A stretch of DNA of 64,000 bases from Sphingomonas glacialis (GCF_014653575.1 NZ_BNAQ01000001.1:124001-188000); one strand, 5' to 3'; shown: positions 28,856 through 38,471, counted from the stretch's first letter. Notes: a model not told the origin generated them from the letters alone. A program made the numbers and translations.

Positions 28856-30099
28856 TTCTTGCCCCCTGGAACGCGGACCGTCGCCGCCGCCTGCGCCGCG
28901 ATGCCTTCGCCGCGCCCGGTGAAGCCGAGCCGCTCGGTCGTCGTCGCCTTGATGCTGACCTGATCCGTGTCGAGCTGCAAGAGGTCTGCGATCCGGTCGC
29001 GCATCGCAGCGCGGTGCGGGCCGATCTTGGGCTCCTCGCACATCAATGTCAGATCGACGAAATCGATGATCCCGCCGCGCTCGGTGATGAGCGAGGCGGC
29101 ATGCTGGAGGAACTGCGCCGAGTCGGCACCACGCCATTGCGGGTCGCTCGGCGGGAAGTGCGTGCCGATATCGCCCGCCGCGATCGTGCCAAGCAGCGCA
29201 TCGGTGATCGCGTGGAGCGCGACGTCGGCGTCGCTGTGTCCCGACAGGCCCTTGTCGTGCGGAATCTTGACGCCACCGAGCCACAGCTCCTCGCCTACTT
29301 CGAGCCGATGGACGTCGAACCCGGTCGCCATGCGCGTGCGCAGCGTGGTGGCGAGGCGGTCCTCGGCGGCGGCGAAATCGGCGGGGTGGGTGATCTTCTC
29401 GAGCATGGGGTCTCCTGCGACCAGCGCGACGCTGCCGCCGGCGGCACGCACCATTTGCGCGTCGTCGGTCGGTTCGTCACCCGATCCGTCATTTGGCCAG
29501 CCGCGATGCGCGGCGAGGGCGGTTGGAAAGAGAAAGGCCTGTGGTGTCTGGATGCGATGCAGCGAGTCGCGCGGCACGGTTTCCCCGAGCTCGGCATCGC
29601 CCTTGGCGAGCGTGTCGGCGACGGGAAGGGCAGGGACGGCGCCGTCATGCGTATCGAGCGCGGCGAGCAGTCGATCGATGACCGCGGCGCTGAGGAACGG
29701 CCGGGCGGCGTCATGGATCAGGACTCGCGCTACCCCATCCGTCGCCCCGGCGGAGGCCGGGGCCGCTGCGTTGTTCGCGTCGTTCGCTACAACGAGGCGG
29801 CCCCGGCCTTCGCCGGGGAGACGGTCGAGCGCTTCCAGGCCGGCGAGCACCGACAACCGCCGCGAAGCGCCGCCGATCACATACTCCACTTCGCCAAGCG
29901 CCGCGCGCAACGCCGCTTCCTGACCAGCGCCGATCACCACGATAACCCGGTCGATCGCCGGATGCGCTGACAGCGCAGCATAAGAGTACGCCAGCACGGC
30001 CTTGCCGCAGAGCGGCGCATATTGCTTGGGGATCGGGCTGCCCGAGCGCACGCCGGTTCCTGCGGCGACGATCAACGCAGCGGTGCGGGGGTTCGTCAT
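28852..30099 (-). CDS. ispDF: Bifunctional IspD/IspF (MEP cytidylyltransferase and MEcPP synthase) with a repeat-coded insertion
   Basis: 415 residues, longer than the usual ~380-390. IspD makes CDP-ME from MEP and CTP; IspF makes the cyclic diphosphate, in the MEP isoprenoid pathway. IspD is about 1-255 (LIVAAGTGVRSGSPIPKQYA, VIGGASRRLSVLAGLEAL, VLIHDAARPFL, a C-terminal THPADFAAAE). IspF is about 258-415 (TGFDVHRLEVG metal-binding, GHSDADVALHAITDALLG, EEPKIGPHR). Between the GLEAL helix and VLIHDAARP there are about 34 residues where E. coli has about 5; residues 93-120 are coded by a family A palindrome (29741-29823). The frame stays open, so the enzyme is probably functional. Confidence 0.96.
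   Translation of the reverse strand: MTNPRTAALIVAAGTGVRSGSPIPKQYAPLCGKAVLAYSYAALSAHPAIDRVIVVIGAGQEAALRAALGEVEYVIGGASRRLSVLAGLEALDRLPGEGRGRLVVANDANNAAAPASAGATDGVARVLIHDAARPFLSAAVIDRLLAALDTHDGAVPALPVADTLAKGDAELGETVPRDSLHRIQTPQAFLFPTALAAHRGWPNDGSGDEPTDDAQMVRAAGGSVALVAGDPMLEKITHPADFAAAEDRLATTLRTRMATGFDVHRLEVGEELWLGGVKIPHDKGLSGHSDADVALHAITDALLGTIAAGDIGTHFPPSDPQWRGADSAQFLQHAASLITERGGIIDFVDLTLMCEEPKIGPHRAAMRDRIADLLQLDTDQVSIKATTTERLGFTGRGEGIAAQAAATVRVPGGKK
29741..29823. repeat. Family A palindromic repeat inside the ispD coding region
   Basis: 83 bp, left arm GTCGCCCCGGCGGAGGCCGG, right arm CGGCCTTCGCCGGGGAGACG. The first 34 bases match the intergenic copy at 22382. On the minus strand it codes in frame for residues 93-120 of IspDF (Arg/Gly/Leu then Ala/Pro/Asn-rich) without a stop. 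Its position is a loop between conserved blocks, which explains tolerance. Confidence 0.92.
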
Positions 30100-30152
30100 G
30101 CGATGAGCGCCTAGCCCAACCGCGCGCGACCCGCCAGCCCAGCTGCATATGC

Positions 30153-30181
30153 TTGCCGCTTCGCGCCCTTTCCCCTATAGG
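30153..30181 (+). promoter_or_regulatory. Candidate sigma70-type promoter for dusB-ntrBC
   Basis: TTGCCG (30153-30158) and TATAGG (30176-30181) separated by exactly 17 bp, 30 bp before the dusB start, in the ispDF/dusB divergent gap. Pattern evidence. Confidence 0.5.
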
Positions 30182-30210
30182 CTGCCCGTTTTTCAGGCAG
30201 ACCCTATCCC

Positions 30211-31212
30211 GTGACTTCGCGCCTCGCCCCGCTCCAGATTGGCCCCGTGACGATCGCCTCGCCGGTGATTCTCGCACCGATGACGGGCGTTACCGACATG
30301 CCGTTCCGCACGCTCGTGCGGCGCTATGGTTCGGGGCTCAACGTCACCGAGATGGTGGCGAGCCAGGCCGCGATCCGTGAGACGCGCCAGTCGCTGCAAA
30401 AGGCCGCCTGGGCACCGATCGAGAACCCCGTCTCGATGCAGCTGGTCGGCTGCACGCCGTACGAAATGGGCGAGGCGGCAAAGCTCAGCGAGGATCGCGG
30501 CGCCGCGATCATCGACATCAACATGGGCTGCCCAGTGCGCAAGGTCACCAACGGCGATGCCGGCTCGGCGCTGATGCGCGATCTCGACATGGCGGGCGCA
30601 ATCATAAAGGGCGTGGTCGATGCGGTCAGCGTTCCCGTCACGCTGAAGATGCGGATGGGTTGGGACCATGCAAGCCTCAACGCGCCTGAGCTGGCGCAGA
30701 TCGCGCAGGATCTCGGGGTCAAGCTCGTCACCGTCCACGGCCGCACGCGCAACCAGATGTACAAGGGCAATGCCGACTGGGCGTTCATCCGCTCGGTCAA
30801 GGACGCGGTGAGCATCCCGGTGATCGCCAATGGCGACATTAATTCGATCGAGGACGCCGAGGCGGCGCTCGAACAGTCGGGCGCCGACGGCATCATGATC
30901 GGCCGCGGATCGTACGGTCGCCCGTGGCTGCTCGGCCAGGTGATGGAATGGTTCGCCACTGGCCGGCGCGTCGAAGATCCCTCGATCGAAGAGCAATACA
31001 CCGTCATTGCTGAGCATTACGAAGCGATGCTCAGCCATTATGGCAACGAGACCGGGGTCAACATGGCGCGCAAGCATATCGGCTGGTACACGCGCGGCCT
31101 CCACGGCTCGGCCGAGTTCCGCAACAAGGTCAATCAGATCCCCGACCCCAAGGTCGTCAAGGCGATGCTCGCCGAATTCTACGCCCCCTGGTGCAGCCGC
31201 GCCGCCGCGTGA
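30211..31212 (+). CDS. dusB: tRNA-dihydrouridine synthase (DusB type)
   Basis: 333 residues from GTG 30211. FMN enzyme that reduces uridines in the tRNA D-loop. TIM-barrel motifs: [20 protein letters not shown] (about 19-38), the catalytic [22 protein letters not shown] with Cys106, and the FMN site [14 protein letters not shown] and [17 protein letters not shown]. Position directly before ntrBC (4-bp GTGA overlap) is characteristic of alphaproteobacteria and enterobacteria, where it is the nifR3-like gene upstream of ntrB. Confidence 0.96.
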   Translation: MTSRLAPLQIGPVTIASPVILAPMTGVTDMPFRTLVRRYGSGLNVTEMVASQAAIRETRQSLQKAAWAPIENPVSMQLVGCTPYEMGEAAKLSEDRGAAIIDINMGCPVRKVTNGDAGSALMRDLDMAGAIIKGVVDAVSVPVTLKMRMGWDHASLNAPELAQIAQDLGVKLVTVHGRTRNQMYKGNADWAFIRSVKDAVSIPVIANGDINSIEDAEAALEQSGADGIMIGRGSYGRPWLLGQVMEWFATGRRVEDPSIEEQYTVIAEHYEAMLSHYGNETGVNMARKHIGWYTRGLHGSAEFRNKVNQIPDPKVVKAMLAEFYAPWCSRAAA

Positions 31213-32270
31213 AGGCGATCGGGGGACCAGATTTCGCCGATCTGTTCGCGGCGCTGCCCGTGGCGGTGCTCGTCGTCGATGGCACCGGCTGCATCGTCTT
31301 CGCCAATGCCGAATGCGAGACGCTGCTCAACCTCTCGGAACGCGCGATGCTCGGCCATCCGCTCGTCTCGGTGATGACCCCGCCGAGCCAGCCAAACGCC
31401 CGCGACAATCACGGGCTCGCCGCGTTCGACACCGAGATCGCGCTCAAGCGTGGCGGCAAGATCCGCGTCGACTATATCGAGACGCGCGTCGCCGATCATC
31501 CCGGCTGGCACACCATCACGCTGCACCATGCGGCCACCTCGCGCCGGATGGGGCACAGCGCCGACCGCGCCGCGGCGGCGCGCGCCGCGATCGGCGCGGC
31601 GGCGATGCTCGCGCATGAGATCAAGAATCCGCTATCGGGCATCCGCGGCGCGGCGCAATTGCTGTCGAACGGGAAGGGCGCCGAGGAACTGACGACGCTC
31701 ATCACCACCGAGGTCGACCGCATCGCCGCGCTGATCGACCGGATGCAGGATTTCACCGATACGCGGCCCTTGAAGCTCGCGCCCGAGAACATCTATCCGC
31801 TGCTCGGCCATGCGCGCCGCGTCGCGCTCGCCGGCTTTGCGCGCCACGTGACGATCGAGGAGCGGTTCGATCCGTCGCTCCCCACGGTCCAGCTCGATCG
31901 CGATGCGATCCTGCAAGTCGTGCTCAACTTGCTCAAGAATGCCAGCGAAGCGACGAGCGAGCAGGCCGATGCGCGGATCACGCTCGCCACCGCCTATCGT
32001 CACGGCATGGCGGTCGCGCCCGCCCCCGGAAAGCCGCGTCAGCGCTTGCCGATCGAGATCTGCGTGAGTGACAATGGCCCCGGCCCACCCGCCGACATTG
32101 CCGAACATCTGTTCGACCCGTTCATCTCGGGCAAGCCGGAGGGGCAGGGGCTCGGCCTCGCGCTCGTCGACAAGCTGGTGCGCGACATGGGCGGGATCAT
32201 CCAGTTCGCGCGCGAGGGAGCCCCGCCAATGACCGTCTTCCGCATCCTGCTCCCGCGAGGCGATGCGTGA
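31209..32270 (+). CDS. ntrB: Nitrogen-regulation sensor kinase NtrB
   Basis: 353 residues from GTG 31209, whose bases overlap the dusB stop. Cytosolic, no membrane helix. A PAS domain lies at about 9-100 ([20 protein letters not shown]), the HisKA H-box [20 protein letters not shown] carries His136, and the HATPase_c domain has the N box [13 protein letters not shown], the G1 box [19 protein letters not shown] and the G2 box GQGLGLALV. It phosphorylates NtrC under nitrogen limitation and is usually controlled by PII. No PII gene lies in this window. Confidence 0.96.
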   Translation: MKAIGGPDFADLFAALPVAVLVVDGTGCIVFANAECETLLNLSERAMLGHPLVSVMTPPSQPNARDNHGLAAFDTEIALKRGGKIRVDYIETRVADHPGWHTITLHHAATSRRMGHSADRAAAARAAIGAAAMLAHEIKNPLSGIRGAAQLLSNGKGAEELTTLITTEVDRIAALIDRMQDFTDTRPLKLAPENIYPLLGHARRVALAGFARHVTIEERFDPSLPTVQLDRDAILQVVLNLLKNASEATSEQADARITLATAYRHGMAVAPAPGKPRQRLPIEICVSDNGPGPPADIAEHLFDPFISGKPEGQGLGLALVDKLVRDMGGIIQFAREGAPPMTVFRILLPRGDA

Positions 32271-33685
32271 GCCGCACCGGCCGGATCCTCGTTCTCGACG
32301 ACGATGCCGCGATCCGCACCGTCGTCGGGCAAGCGCTAAAGCGCGACGGCCACCGCGTGCTGACCGCCGCGACGATCGCCGAGGCCGAGGTGCAGATCGC
32401 GACGGCTTTGCCAGACGTGCTGATCAGTGACGTCAAGCTGCCAGACGGCAACGGGCTCGATCTGGTCGAGCGTATCGTGCTGGCGCATCCCGGGCTCCCC
32501 GTCATCGTGCTGTCGGCGCAGAACACGCTGACGACGGCGGTGCGATCGACCGAAGTCGGCGCGTTCGATTATCTGCCCAAGCCCTTCGATCTCGATGCGC
32601 TCTCACGCACCGTGCAGAGCGCGCTGTCGCGTGGGTCGGGCGGCATCGCGGAGCCGATCGAGGCCGAGGACCGCGCGCTGCCGCTGATCGGGCGATCGCC
32701 CGCGATGCAGGACGTCTACCGCATCATCGCACGCGTCGTGTCGAACGACCTTACCGTGCTCGTCTCGGGCGAATCGGGGACCGGCAAGGAACTCGTCGCG
32801 CGCGCCATCCACGATCTCGGACCGCGCCGCCGCTCGCCGTTCATCGCGCTCAACATGGCGGCGATCCCGCGCGACCTGATCGAGGCCGAGCTGTTCGGCC
32901 ACGAACGCGGGGCCTTTACCGGCGCGCAGGCGCGCTCGGCCGGGCGCTTCGAGCAGGCTGCGGGCGGCACTTTGTTCCTCGACGAGATCGGCGACATGCC
33001 GATGGAAGCGCAGACGCGGCTGCTGCGCGTGCTGCAATCGGGCGAGTTCACCACGGTCGGCGGCGCGCGGACGATTCGGGCGGACGTCCGCATCGTTGCA
33101 GCGACCAATCGTGAGCTCGCACAGCTCGTCGCGGGCGGGCAATTCCGCGAAGATCTGTTCTACCGCCTCAATGTCGTGCCCGTGATGCTGCCCGCGCTTC
33201 GCGCCCGGCGGCAGGACATCGCCTTGCTGGCACGCCATTTCCTCGACCGTGCGGCCGAGGACGGGCTCCCGCGCAAGCAGCTCGATACCGATGCGATCGC
33301 CGTGCTCGAAGCCTATGACTGGCCGGGCAACGTCCGCGAGCTCGAGAACATGATGCGCCGCGTCGCGGTGCTCGCGCGCGACGAGCGAATCGACGCCGAC
33401 GAGGTCCGCGCGACCCTCGGCGGTGCGATGTCGTCGGTCGCGACGCACGTCGATGCCGGCATCGACGCTGCGATCCGTGCGCGGATCGAGCGACTGGCGA
33501 TCGAGGAACCCGCCGCGCTCGACGACGGGACGCTCTATGACCGGATCATCGCCGAGGTCGAACGGCCGCTGATCGAGGCACTCCTTGCGCGCCACGGGCA
33601 GAACCAAGTGCGCACCGCGCGGGCGCTCGGGATCAACCGCAATACGCTGCGCAAACGACTCGACGTGCTTGGAATCGACCCCTGA
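32267..33685 (+). CDS. ntrC: Nitrogen-regulation response regulator NtrC
   Basis: 472 residues from GTG 32267 (4-bp overlap with ntrB). Receiver domain about 6-118 with phospho-acceptor Asp55 (LISDVKLPDG). The sigma54 AAA+ domain, about 145-375, has Walker A GESGTGKE, the intact sigma54-contact loop RGAFTGAQ, and Walker B GGTLFLDEIGDMP. A C-terminal Fis-type helix-turn-helix closes the protein (ARALGINRNTLRKRLDVLGI). It activates sigma54 promoters for nitrogen assimilation. Confidence 0.97.
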   Translation: MSRTGRILVLDDDAAIRTVVGQALKRDGHRVLTAATIAEAEVQIATALPDVLISDVKLPDGNGLDLVERIVLAHPGLPVIVLSAQNTLTTAVRSTEVGAFDYLPKPFDLDALSRTVQSALSRGSGGIAEPIEAEDRALPLIGRSPAMQDVYRIIARVVSNDLTVLVSGESGTGKELVARAIHDLGPRRRSPFIALNMAAIPRDLIEAELFGHERGAFTGAQARSAGRFEQAAGGTLFLDEIGDMPMEAQTRLLRVLQSGEFTTVGGARTIRADVRIVAATNRELAQLVAGGQFREDLFYRLNVVPVMLPALRARRQDIALLARHFLDRAAEDGLPRKQLDTDAIAVLEAYDWPGNVRELENMMRRVAVLARDERIDADEVRATLGGAMSSVATHVDAGIDAAIRARIERLAIEEPAALDDGTLYDRIIAEVERPLIEALLARHGQNQVRTARALGINRNTLRKRLDVLGIDP

Positions 33686-33762
33686 TTGGCCCGCGACGAC
33701 GCCGGGAGGGGGCCCGAAGGGGGCCGAAGTGCGATAGATTACAGTTTTGTGTGTTTTCCTTG

Positions 33763-33776
33763 CAACGCAAGCGTTG
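33763..33776. promoter_or_regulatory. Perfect inverted repeat upstream of ntrY
   Basis: CAACGC-AA-GCGTTG, a 6-bp perfect palindrome arm pair with a 2-bp centre, ending 13 bp before the ntrY ATG 33790. A repressor or activator site is plausible. If translation instead began at GTG 33751 it would lie inside the coding region. The 104-bp gap here is the only real break in the dusB-ntrX series. Confidence 0.35.
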
Positions 33777-33789
33777 TAGCAATGTCACG

Positions 33790-36009
33790 ATGAGCGACGC
33801 TTCGGCCTCTCCTGTGTCTGTGCCGGCCTCGCGGTCGTGGATCAGCGTGACACCCGCGCTCGAGCTTTCGGTCGTCGCTGGTGCGATCGCGATCGCGGTC
33901 GCAAGCTATTTCGTCATCGCGAGCGGTGCCGCCTCGCAGAGCCTGCTCAGCCCTGCCGTCGTCGCCTTGCTGCTCGTGTCGAACCTGCTGCCCGGCGTCG
34001 CATTGCTCGTCCTGCTCGGCCGCCGCGTCGCGATGCGCCGTGCCGCGCGCTCGCCAATTGGTGGGCGCGGGCGGCTCCACGTTCGGCTCGTCGCGATCTT
34101 CTCGATGGTCGCCGCGGTACCGACTTTGCTCGTCGTGATCTTCGCCTCGCTGCTGTTCCAGTACGGCGTGCAATTCTGGTATTCCGACCAGGCGCGCGAC
34201 ATGATCGAGAACGCCACCGGGGTCGCTAAGACGTCGTACCAACAAATGCTCAAGCGCTGGCAGCAAGCTACCGTAACTGCAGCGCAGGACATCGCCGGCT
34301 ATCCTGAGTTCAAGTCGGGTTCACCGGCTTTCGAAAACATTTTCTTTTACCAGATTTACTTCCGCAGCCTGTCGGACGGCTTCATCTTTTCCGCCAGTCC
34401 CAAGAACGACATTCAGCCGATCTACGCAATCAACCCCGATAAGCTCGACTTGCGCAACGAGATCAGCGTCACAGATCTCAACCAGGTGCGGGCCGGGACG
34501 CCGAGCGTGACGACAGTCAAAGGTAACCGCATCGAGACGCTGACTGCGATCCCGGGAACGACAGACCAGTATTTCCTGAGTGTGGCGATCTCCGACGTCA
34601 AGGTGATGGAGGAACAGTCGCGCCGCAGCACCGAAGTGCTTGCGACTTATCGCGATCTGCTGGTCAAGGCGCGTTCGTTGCAGCTCAAGTTCAACGCCGC
34701 TCTGCTCGCCATTTCGCTGCTGATCGTCGCGATCGCGGTGTGGATCGCGCTCGCCGTCGCCGATCGCCTCGTGCGCCCGGTCGGCGAACTGGTCGCCGCC
34801 GCGCACCGCGTCGCCGCGGGTGACCTCGGCGCGCGTGTGCCGACGCCGACGACCGACGACGAAGTCGGCACGCTCGCCAACGCCTTCAACGGCATGACCA
34901 GCCGCCTGCAGACGCAGAACAGCGCGCTCGAAAGCCGCCGTGCGCTGATCGAGGCGGTGATGTCGGGGGTAACCGCAGGCGTCATCTCGGTCGCGCCCGA
35001 CGGGACGATCCGGCTGATCAACCGCTCGGCGGTCACCTTGCTCGACGGCGCCGAGGATACGCTAGCCGGCAAGCCGCTCAGCCTGATCTCGCCCGAGCTT
35101 GCCGCTTTGGTCGAAGGCAAGGAGCGCGAGGCGATCGTCGAGCTCGGCGCGGGCGGGGGCGAGGCGCGCACGCTCGCGGTCAAGGTCACGCGCGCGGCGG
35201 AAGGCCCGATCCTGACCTTCGACGACATCACCGGGCAATTGCTCGACCAGCGGCGCGCCGCTTGGTCCGACGTCGCGCGCCGGATTGCGCATGAGATCAA
35301 GAACCCGCTGACCCCGATCCAGCTCGCCGCCGAGCGGCTCCAGCGCCGCTATGGCAAGCAGATCGACCCCGAGGACACGACCTTCGCGCGCTTGACCGAG
35401 ACGATCATCCGCCAGGTCGGCGATCTGCGCCGGATGGTCGACGAATTCTCCTCGTTCGCGCGGATGCCGAAGCCCGTCTTTCGCGAGGAATCGCTCGTCG
35501 ATCTCGCGCGCCAGACGATGTTCCTCCACGAAGTCGCGCACCCCGGCATCGTCTTCACGCTGACGCATGACGATCCCGGCCCGATCCTGGTGTGCGACCG
35601 CCGCCAGATCGGCCAGGCGCTGACCAATATCGTCAAGAACGCGGTCGAAGCCGTCGAGGCGCATACCGACGCGCTCTCGGCCGAAATCGCGATGACGGTG
35701 AGCGAAGGCGAGGGGCATGCCACCCTGACGCTCGCCGACACTGGCATCGGGCTCCCCGCCAATCGCGACCGCATTGTCGAGCCCTATGTCACGACGCGCG
35801 CGCGCGGCACCGGGCTTGGCCTCGCGATCGTCAAGAAGATCGTCGAGGAACATTGCGGCACGATCGCCTTCGACGACCGCCCCGGGGGGGGCACGATCGT
35901 TACCGTGCGTTTCGACACGGCGATGCTTGCCAATCTCGACCAGGGTGATGGAGGCGATGGGGGCATCGCCGACACGCCCGCACCCGCCCTTTTACAGAAC
36001 CGGACCTGA
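33790..36009 (+). CDS. ntrY: Nitrogen/redox sensor kinase NtrY
   Basis: 739 residues. Membrane topology at the N-terminus: about 20-45 and 50-70 hydrophobic, a third helix near 95-115, then a large periplasmic or extracytoplasmic region and a fourth helix near 300-325 (LLAISLLIVAIAVWIALAVA). HAMP follows, then PAS (about 375-460), then HisKA with His501 in [20 protein letters not shown], and HATPase_c (VKNAVEAVEA, GTGLGLAIV). An alternative GTG start at 33751 would add 13 residues; ATG 33790 lacks a strong ribosome site, so the start is uncertain. ntrX begins 3 bp after its stop. Confidence 0.93.
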   Translation: MSDASASPVSVPASRSWISVTPALELSVVAGAIAIAVASYFVIASGAASQSLLSPAVVALLLVSNLLPGVALLVLLGRRVAMRRAARSPIGGRGRLHVRLVAIFSMVAAVPTLLVVIFASLLFQYGVQFWYSDQARDMIENATGVAKTSYQQMLKRWQQATVTAAQDIAGYPEFKSGSPAFENIFFYQIYFRSLSDGFIFSASPKNDIQPIYAINPDKLDLRNEISVTDLNQVRAGTPSVTTVKGNRIETLTAIPGTTDQYFLSVAISDVKVMEEQSRRSTEVLATYRDLLVKARSLQLKFNAALLAISLLIVAIAVWIALAVADRLVRPVGELVAAAHRVAAGDLGARVPTPTTDDEVGTLANAFNGMTSRLQTQNSALESRRALIEAVMSGVTAGVISVAPDGTIRLINRSAVTLLDGAEDTLAGKPLSLISPELAALVEGKEREAIVELGAGGGEARTLAVKVTRAAEGPILTFDDITGQLLDQRRAAWSDVARRIAHEIKNPLTPIQLAAERLQRRYGKQIDPEDTTFARLTETIIRQVGDLRRMVDEFSSFARMPKPVFREESLVDLARQTMFLHEVAHPGIVFTLTHDDPGPILVCDRRQIGQALTNIVKNAVEAVEAHTDALSAEIAMTVSEGEGHATLTLADTGIGLPANRDRIVEPYVTTRARGTGLGLAIVKKIVEEHCGTIAFDDRPGGGTIVTVRFDTAMLANLDQGDGGDGGIADTPAPALLQNRT

Positions 36010-36012
36010 GCC

Positions 36013-37386
36013 ATGCCCCTCGACATCCTCGTCGTCGATGACGAACGTGACATTCGCGATCTGGTCGCCGGCGTCCTCGAAGACGAAGGCTATGGCGCGC
36101 GCGTCGCTGCCGACAGCGACTCGGCGCTCGAGGCGATCTCGGTGCGCCGCCCGTCGCTCGTCTTGCTCGACGTCTGGCTCCACGGCTCGCGGCTCGACGG
36201 GCTCGAACTGCTCGACGAGATCAAGCGGCGCGATCCGTCGATCCCCGTGCTGATGATCTCGGGCCATGGCAATCTCGACACCGCCGTTGCCGCGATCCGC
36301 CGCGGTGCCGCCGATTTCATCGAAAAGCCGTTCGAGGCCGAGCGCCTGCTGCTGATGGTCGCGCGCGCGACCGAGACCGAGAGCCTGCGTCGCGAGATCG
36401 CGTCTTTGCGCGAATCGGTCGGGCAGAACAACGATCTCACCGGAAATTCCGCCGCGATCAACGGGGTGCGCGCGACCTTGAAGCGCGTCGCCGCGACGGG
36501 CAGCCGCGTGCTGATCATGGGCTCGGCGGGCGTCGGCAAGGAAGTCGCCGCACGGTTGCTCCACGGTTGGAGCCAGCGCGCCAATGCGCCGTTCGTCATC
36601 GTCAATGCAGCAAGGATGACGCCCGAACGCGTCGAGGAGGAACTGTTCGGCGCCGAGGAAGCCGGCCAGCTCGTCCGGTCGGGGCTGCTCGAGCAGGCGC
36701 ATGGCGGGACGCTGTTCCTCGACGAGATCGCCGACATGCCGCTCGCCACGCAAGGCCGCATCCTGCGCGTGCTGACCGACCAGAGCTTCAGCCGCGTCGG
36801 CGGGCAGCGCATCGTCAAGGTCGACGTCCGCGTCGTCTCGGCAACCGCGCGCGACCTGACGCACGAGATCGCGGAAGGGCGCTTCCGCGAGGATCTCTAT
36901 TATCGCCTCAACGTCGTCCCCGTCGCGATCCCCGGCCTCGCTGAGCGACGTGAGGACATTCCCGCGCTGATCGACCATTTCATGGCGCATTACGCGTCCG
37001 AACGTCGCGTGCCGACCCCTGAAGTCGCGCCCGACGCTATGGTCGCGCTGCAATCGTACGAATGGCCTGGCAATGTCCGCCAGCTGCGCAACGTGGTCGA
37101 GCGTACGATCATCATGGCGCCGGGCGACCGGATCGGGCGGATCGACCTCGACATGCTGCCGGCCGACATCCTCGGCGATCCGGGCGAGCTCGGCGGAAGC
37201 GGGACGGCGATCATGGGCTCGCCGCTGCGCGAGGCGCGCGAGACGTTCGAGCGTGAGTATCTGCGCGTGCAGATCCGGCGCTTCTCGGGCAATATCTCGC
37301 GGACGGCGAACTTCATCGGGATGGAGCGCTCGGCGTTGCACCGGAAGCTCAAATTGCTGGGGATCACCGAGGTGCGAGAGGATTGA
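36013..37386 (+). CDS. ntrX: Response regulator NtrX
   Basis: 457 residues. Receiver domain with phospho-acceptor Asp53 (LVLLDVWLHGSRLDG). The AAA+ domain has a Walker A variant GSAGVGKE, Walker B GGTLFLDEIADMP and the second-region arginine-bearing segment. The sigma54-contact GAFTGA loop is absent: the equivalent stretch after ELFGAEEAGQLV shows no G-A-F-T-G-A. The C-terminal helix-turn-helix (ISRTANFIGMERSALHRKLK) is intact. NtrX may therefore regulate without sigma54 activation. The cognate kinase NtrY is immediately upstream. Confidence 0.95.
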   Translation: MPLDILVVDDERDIRDLVAGVLEDEGYGARVAADSDSALEAISVRRPSLVLLDVWLHGSRLDGLELLDEIKRRDPSIPVLMISGHGNLDTAVAAIRRGAADFIEKPFEAERLLLMVARATETESLRREIASLRESVGQNNDLTGNSAAINGVRATLKRVAATGSRVLIMGSAGVGKEVAARLLHGWSQRANAPFVIVNAARMTPERVEEELFGAEEAGQLVRSGLLEQAHGGTLFLDEIADMPLATQGRILRVLTDQSFSRVGGQRIVKVDVRVVSATARDLTHEIAEGRFREDLYYRLNVVPVAIPGLAERREDIPALIDHFMAHYASERRVPTPEVAPDAMVALQSYEWPGNVRQLRNVVERTIIMAPGDRIGRIDLDMLPADILGDPGELGGSGTAIMGSPLREARETFEREYLRVQIRRFSGNISRTANFIGMERSALHRKLKLLGITEVRED

Positions 37387-37640
37387 GGGGCGGGCGGGGA
37401 CTGACGCGGTTATTCCAGTCGCGTCCGGTCTCTCGATGATCGGGCAGTCTCAAGCGCTCGGCGCCGCAATTCTCCGCCGCTGGTACGATCGCGAACGCGG
37501 GCCTGAGGCGCGTCCCGGAAGAGCGTTGAAGATTTCCAACCGGCTTTATACGAGCCCCGGATTGGTACTTTCGCCACGCGTGCTCCACCCAACCCCCTGC
37601 AGCACGTCTAAAAGGTCGATCGTCAGGATTTTGAGTTGCA
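37387..37640. other. Non-coding gap between ntrX and rlmJ
   Basis: 254 bp with no supported gene. It has lower G+C near its right end (AAAGGTCGATCGTCAGGATT) and no family A-C repeat. In related genomes a trkA-like gene or hfq would be expected here; I see no remnant of either. Confidence 0.5.
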
Positions 37641-38471
37641 ATGAATTATCGCCATTCCTTCCATGCCGGCAATAGCGCCGACGTCGTCAAGCACAGCCTG
37701 TTGATCGCCCTTATGCGGGCCTTGCAGCAAAAACCGGGCGCGCTGACGCTGATCGACACGCATGCCGGCTGCGGGCTGTACGACCTTGGCGGCGACGAGG
37801 CCCAACGCACCGGCGAATCCGCGCAGGGCGTGCTGCGGGCCTTTGCCGACCAGAACCCCTTGCTGGACGCGTACCGCGCCGCCGTACAAGCGGTGAATGT
37901 CGGTACCGGGCCGCAGCTCTACCCCGGCTCGCCGCGGTTTCTCGCGCAGCTTCTGCGACCACAGGACTTGCTGATCCTCAACGAAAAACATCCAGAGGAC
38001 GCCTATACCTTGCGCGGCGTCATGCGCGCCACGTCCGCTGCCGTCCACGAGCGCGACGCCTATGAGCTGTGGCTGGCGATGCTGCCGCCCCGAACCGCGC
38101 GCGGCGTGGTGGTGGTCGATCCGCCTTATGAGCAATTGGACGAACGCGACCGGATCACGGCAACGCTCGCTGCCGCTCACCGCAAATGGGCGCATGGCGT
38201 GACGGTGATCTGGTATCCGCTGAAAGACCGCGCCACGCATTCGCGGTGGAAGGCGCAGGTACGCAAGCTCGGCATCCCGAAAGTGCTGGGGGTGGAGCAT
38301 TGGCTGTACGACGAAGATCGGCCCGGCATCTATAATGGCGCGGGCCTTTTTATCGTCAATCCGCCCTACGCCTTCACGCAGGCGTTGCCGCCTTTGCTGG
38401 ACGCCTTGCGCGCGGTGCTCGCGCCGGAGGGGCATCGCGGCGAGCTCACAACCGAGTGGTTGAGCGCGTAA
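37641..38471 (+). CDS. rlmJ: 23S rRNA (adenine2030-N6)-methyltransferase
   Basis: 276 residues. RlmJ makes m6A2030 in 23S rRNA. The N-terminus MNYRHSFHAGNSADVVKHSL matches, as do LIDTHAGCGLYDL, the catalytic GVVVVDPPYEQLDERDR (D-P-P-Y motif, residues 155-158), and the C-terminal ALRAVLAPEG region. ATG 37641 has a weak ribosome site. Its codon style differs from its neighbours: more AAA, AAT, TTG and TCC. It separates ntrX from hfq, which are normally close, so an insertion by transfer is possible. Confidence 0.95.
   Translation: MNYRHSFHAGNSADVVKHSLLIALMRALQQKPGALTLIDTHAGCGLYDLGGDEAQRTGESAQGVLRAFADQNPLLDAYRAAVQAVNVGTGPQLYPGSPRFLAQLLRPQDLLILNEKHPEDAYTLRGVMRATSAAVHERDAYELWLAMLPPRTARGVVVVDPPYEQLDERDRITATLAAAHRKWAHGVTVIWYPLKDRATHSRWKAQVRKLGIPKVLGVEHWLYDEDRPGIYNGAGLFIVNPPYAFTQALPPLLDALRAVLAPEGHRGELTTEWLSA

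Noticed and set aside
37387..37640. Remnant of trkA between ntrX and hfq
   Set aside because: No frame with an NAD-binding GxGxxG pattern or other TrkA feature could be read in this 254-bp gap.
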